The notes below the pieces were generated by a model. That model was not told where the DNA came from, ran no database searches, and saw only the letters and a program-made list of their open reading frames with translations. DNA of 64,000 nt from Paragemmobacter amnigenus (GTDB taxonomy: Bacteria; Pseudomonadota; Alphaproteobacteria; Rhodobacterales; Rhodobacteraceae), in assembly GCF_009908265.2 (NCBI RefSeq), contig NZ_JAAATX020000007.1:202546-266545 (forward strand), in the 5' to 3' direction. A program made the position numbers and the translations under genes. Numbering within the stretch: the stretch's first letter is position 1; the number at the start of each line of letters is the position of its first letter. Below are positions 62,102 through 64,000 of the stretch, in pieces.

Positions 62102-62977
62102 ATGCGTATCGTTTACCACCTCGGCGCCCACTGCACGGATGACGAGCGCCTGATCCGCTGCCTCTGGAAGAACCGCGACAGCCTGTCGGAACAGGGCATC
62201 GTCGTGCCCGCCCCCACCCGCTACCGGTCGCTCCTGCGCGACACGGCCGTCACGCTCAAGGGCCGCGCGGCCTCGCGCGATACGCAGGCGATGGTGCTTG
62301 ACCAGATCATGGAAGAGGACCGGGCCGAGCGGCTGATCCTCTCGTGGGACAATTTCCTGAGCTATCCGCAATGGGTGATCCGGGGTCGCACGCTCTATCC
62401 CGCCGCGGCCGAACGCATCCGCGCCTTCACCCAGATCTTCCCCGAGATCGAGGCCGAATTCCATCTGGCGATCCGCAACCCCGCCAGCTTCCTGCCCGCG
62501 CTTTTCGGGCAGTTGAAGGTCAAGACCTTCGCAGAATTCCTCGGCGGGGCGGACCCGCGCGAGCTGAGCTGGCTGAAACTGGTCGAAGAGGTCCGCACGC
62601 TCAACCCGCAGGCCAACCTGACCATCTGGTGCGACGAGGATACGCCGCTCATCTGGCCCGAGGTGTTGCAGGCCGTTTCGGGCCATGCGCCCGGCACCGT
62701 GCTGGAGGCTTCGGACGACCTGCTGGGCGAGATCATGTCGCCCGAAGGGATGGAGCGGATGCGCGCCTATCTGGCAGGCAATCCCCCCGCCAGCATCATG
62801 CACCGCCGCCGGATCGTTTCGGCGTTTCTGGACAAGTTCGCCCTGACCGACCGCATCGACATGGAACTGGACCTGCCCGACTGGGACGAGGATCTGGTCG
62901 ATGAGATCACCGAAGGCTACCGCGCCGACATCGCGCGGCTGCGCGGCCTGTCGGGCGTCACCTTCATCGACGCCTGA
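62102..62977 (+). CDS. Sulfotransferase-like hypothetical protein
   Basis: A 291-residue soluble protein. The N-terminus RIVYHLGAHCTDDERLIRCL and WKNRDSLSEQGIVVPAP resemble the beginning of sulfotransferase-fold proteins, where a phosphate-binding loop should follow the HxGxH strand; here GAHCTDD has replaced the canonical glycine-Lys loop, so PAPS binding is doubtful. Middle segments include FPEIEAEFHLAIRNPASFLP. Divergent from the iron-type permease by 89 bases. Function unknown. Confidence 0.6.
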   Translation: MRIVYHLGAHCTDDERLIRCLWKNRDSLSEQGIVVPAPTRYRSLLRDTAVTLKGRAASRDTQAMVLDQIMEEDRAERLILSWDNFLSYPQWVIRGRTLYPAAAERIRAFTQIFPEIEAEFHLAIRNPASFLPALFGQLKVKTFAEFLGGADPRELSWLKLVEEVRTLNPQANLTIWCDEDTPLIWPEVLQAVSGHAPGTVLEASDDLLGEIMSPEGMERMRAYLAGNPPASIMHRRRIVSAFLDKFALTDRIDMELDLPDWDEDLVDEITEGYRADIARLRGLSGVTFIDA

Positions 62978-62995
62978 CAGGAACGCGGCGGCGCG

Positions 62996-63250
62996 TCAGG
63001 CCATTCCCAGCGCGGATTTGTACATCTCCAGCACGGCCTCTTCCTCGGCGATTTCGTCGGGCTTGCGCTTGCGCAGCGCGATGACCTTGCGCATCACCTT
63101 GGTGTCATAGCCGCGCCCCTTGGCCTCGGCCATCAGCTCTTTCTGCTGTTCGGTGACGTCCTTCTTCTCGGCCTCGAGCTGCTCGTAGCGTTCGATGAAC
63201 TGGCGCAGTTCGTCGGCGGTGACGTTGTAGGCGTCGGTCGGGTCGCTCAT
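62996..63250 (-). CDS. gapR: GapR family nucleoid-associated protein (DUF2312)
   Basis: An 84-residue DUF2312/GapR protein. It is two helices of dense charge: TADELRQFIERYEQLEAEKK, DVTEQQKELMAEAKGRGYDT and KVMRKVIALRKRKPDEIAEE. In Caulobacter GapR tetramers clamp overtwisted DNA ahead of replication and transcription. Length and sequence match the family well. It is on the opposite strand to the small membrane gene that follows. Confidence 0.95.
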   Translation of the reverse strand: MSDPTDAYNVTADELRQFIERYEQLEAEKKDVTEQQKELMAEAKGRGYDTKVMRKVIALRKRKPDEIAEEEAVLEMYKSALGMA

Positions 63251-63396
63251 CTTGGCCTCTTTGTTGAACGGTCATGCTGCACCCGCCCTCCCTACCCTGC
63301 CAACCGCCCCCTGTTCAAGCGGCCCGCCGCAGGCCGCTTGCCTCGCCCCGCCCCGTGGGCTAGACGCCGCGCGACGGGCGGCACGGGGTGCGGGCG

Positions 63397-63612
63397 ATGG
63401 ACTATCTTCTGACGGGCGGGATCGTGCTGACGCTGGCAGGCGTGGCGCTGCTTCTGGCCTGCGTCTGGCTGGCGGTGCGCGCCAAACGCTCGGGCCTGCC
63501 GGATGACCGGATGAAGGCCGCGCTGCAACGGGTGGTGGCGCTGAACCTCGGCGCGCTGGCGCTGTCGGCGCTGGGTCTGATGGCGGTCGTGATCGCCCTG
63601 ATCCTCGGCTGA
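63397..63612 (+). CDS. Small two-helix membrane protein
   Basis: A 71-residue protein with helices LLTGGIVLTLAGVALLLACVWLAV and LNLGALALSALGLMAVVIALILG around a basic loop. The ATG at 63397 is chosen; an in-frame GTG nine bases upstream is possible. Convergent with the hydroxyacyl-CoA dehydrogenase fragment. No family recognised. Confidence 0.65.
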   Translation: MDYLLTGGIVLTLAGVALLLACVWLAVRAKRSGLPDDRMKAALQRVVALNLGALALSALGLMAVVIALILG

Positions 63613-63619
63613 TCTCTCC

Positions 63620-64000
63620 CTAGGCTTCCGTCAGCCGCGCCCCGTCCGCGATCAGCCGGTCAAACAGGGCCGACGGCGCATAAAGCTCCGGCGCCTCCAC
63701 CGACCACAGCCGCAGGTCGCGGCGCAGCACCATCAACCCGCGCCGGTCGGCCTGATGCATCGGCCCCCCGGTCCAGCGTGCCGTGATCCCCGCCGCGATG
63801 GCGATGGCATCCACCTGCGCCGCATCCCGCGCCGCGCCGCTGTCCACCAGCCGCGCCCCCGCATTGGCCAGCGCGCCGAAACAGCGCCGCGCGATCACCT
63901 CCTCGGCCTGACGCGGCGCGCCCTCGCGCCCCTCGCCCGCGATGCCGGCAAGGGCCAGCGCCTGCGCCACCAGCGCGCGCGGCACGCCGCGGCCTTCCAG
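63620..64000 (-). CDS. 3-hydroxyacyl-CoA dehydrogenase, C-terminal part (5' end missing)
   Basis: The frame is open through the window edge at 64000, so only the last 126 residues are visible. EEVIARRCFGALANAGARLV, AIAAGITARWTGGPMHQADR and DRLIADGARLTEA match the C-terminal helical domain of long-chain 3-hydroxyacyl-CoA dehydrogenase (FadB/FadJ-like), which forms the substrate pocket with the NAD domain that lies outside. A role in fatty-acid beta-oxidation is expected. It cannot be told from this piece whether the enzyme is a fusion with an enoyl-CoA hydratase. Confidence 0.75.
   Translation of the reverse strand: MEGRGVPRALVAQALALAGIAGEGREGAPRQAEEVIARRCFGALANAGARLVDSGAARDAAQVDAIAIAAGITARWTGGPMHQADRRGLMVLRRDLRLWSVEAPELYAPSALFDRLIADGARLTEA

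Overview
The window is chromosomal DNA of very high G+C content from an alphaproteobacterium, most likely a member of the Rhodobacteraceae (Rhodobacter/Paracoccus-like). The evidence is gene content: a Shemin-pathway hemA with an FNR-type box upstream, a DksA that has lost its zinc-finger cysteines (C-T-T-A pattern, as in Rhodobacter), a GapR-type protein, a bactofilin/M23 peptidase pair, PBP1A and DUF2189, DUF1989, DUF2312, DUF2927 and DUF455 proteins. There is no phage, insertion sequence, CRISPR array or rRNA operon; most of the window is ordinary core chromosome.

Layout. 1-3,400: the 3' end of a RACo-like corrinoid-protein activator, then an ECF sigma factor/RskA-like anti-sigma/fasciclin cassette and a rhodanese. 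3,346-13,900: MFS exporters, lpdA, DUF924, queA, a giant AsmA/YhdP-like protein, a peroxiredoxin (bcp) and a DUF455 ferritin-like protein. 13,900-28,500: an envelope-rich block (M23 peptidase-bactofilin, DUF2189, prfB, PBP1A, amidase, aminotransferase, DsbA-like, ispG-rodZ, hemA). 28,600-35,400: dipeptidase, GNAT, two identical tRNA-Asp, pirin, a kinase/class-III aminotransferase pair and two tRNA-Val. 35,400-43,100: HU-like protein, lon, tgt, a beta-CASP metallo-hydrolase overlapping DUF1989, and a MocA-like nucleotidyltransferase. 43,100-45,450: a small accessory segment of visibly lower G+C with an orphan PAS histidine kinase, odd hairpins and tRNA-Leu. 45,450-53,000: zinc peptidase, YqaA, dsbB, dgt, erpA, xthA, FAD monooxygenase and dksA. 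53,100-58,200: MoxR ATPase, DUF2927 lipoprotein, VWA protein and small membrane proteins. 58,400-64,000: a secreted alanine-rich coiled-coil protein, tRNA-Thr, an iron-type ABC permease, a sulfotransferase-like protein, GapR and the 3' end of a 3-hydroxyacyl-CoA dehydrogenase.

How genes work together. Several sets are coupled by overlap or synteny: sigma/anti-sigma/fasciclin; M23/bactofilin (cell-wall shape); rodZ/ispG; lon/HU; YqaA/DsbB; MoxR/VWA. The most interesting points are the SigK-RskA-fasciclin cassette with a dyad before the fasciclin gene, the zinc-less DksA, the FNR box before hemA, two leaders whose hairpins bury the ribosome-binding site, the low-G+C kinase segment beside tRNA-Leu, the kinase/phospho-lyase-like pair and the secreted coiled-coil protein of unknown role. 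I saw no clear new multi-gene system. All functions are from reading translations by eye; no database search was possible.
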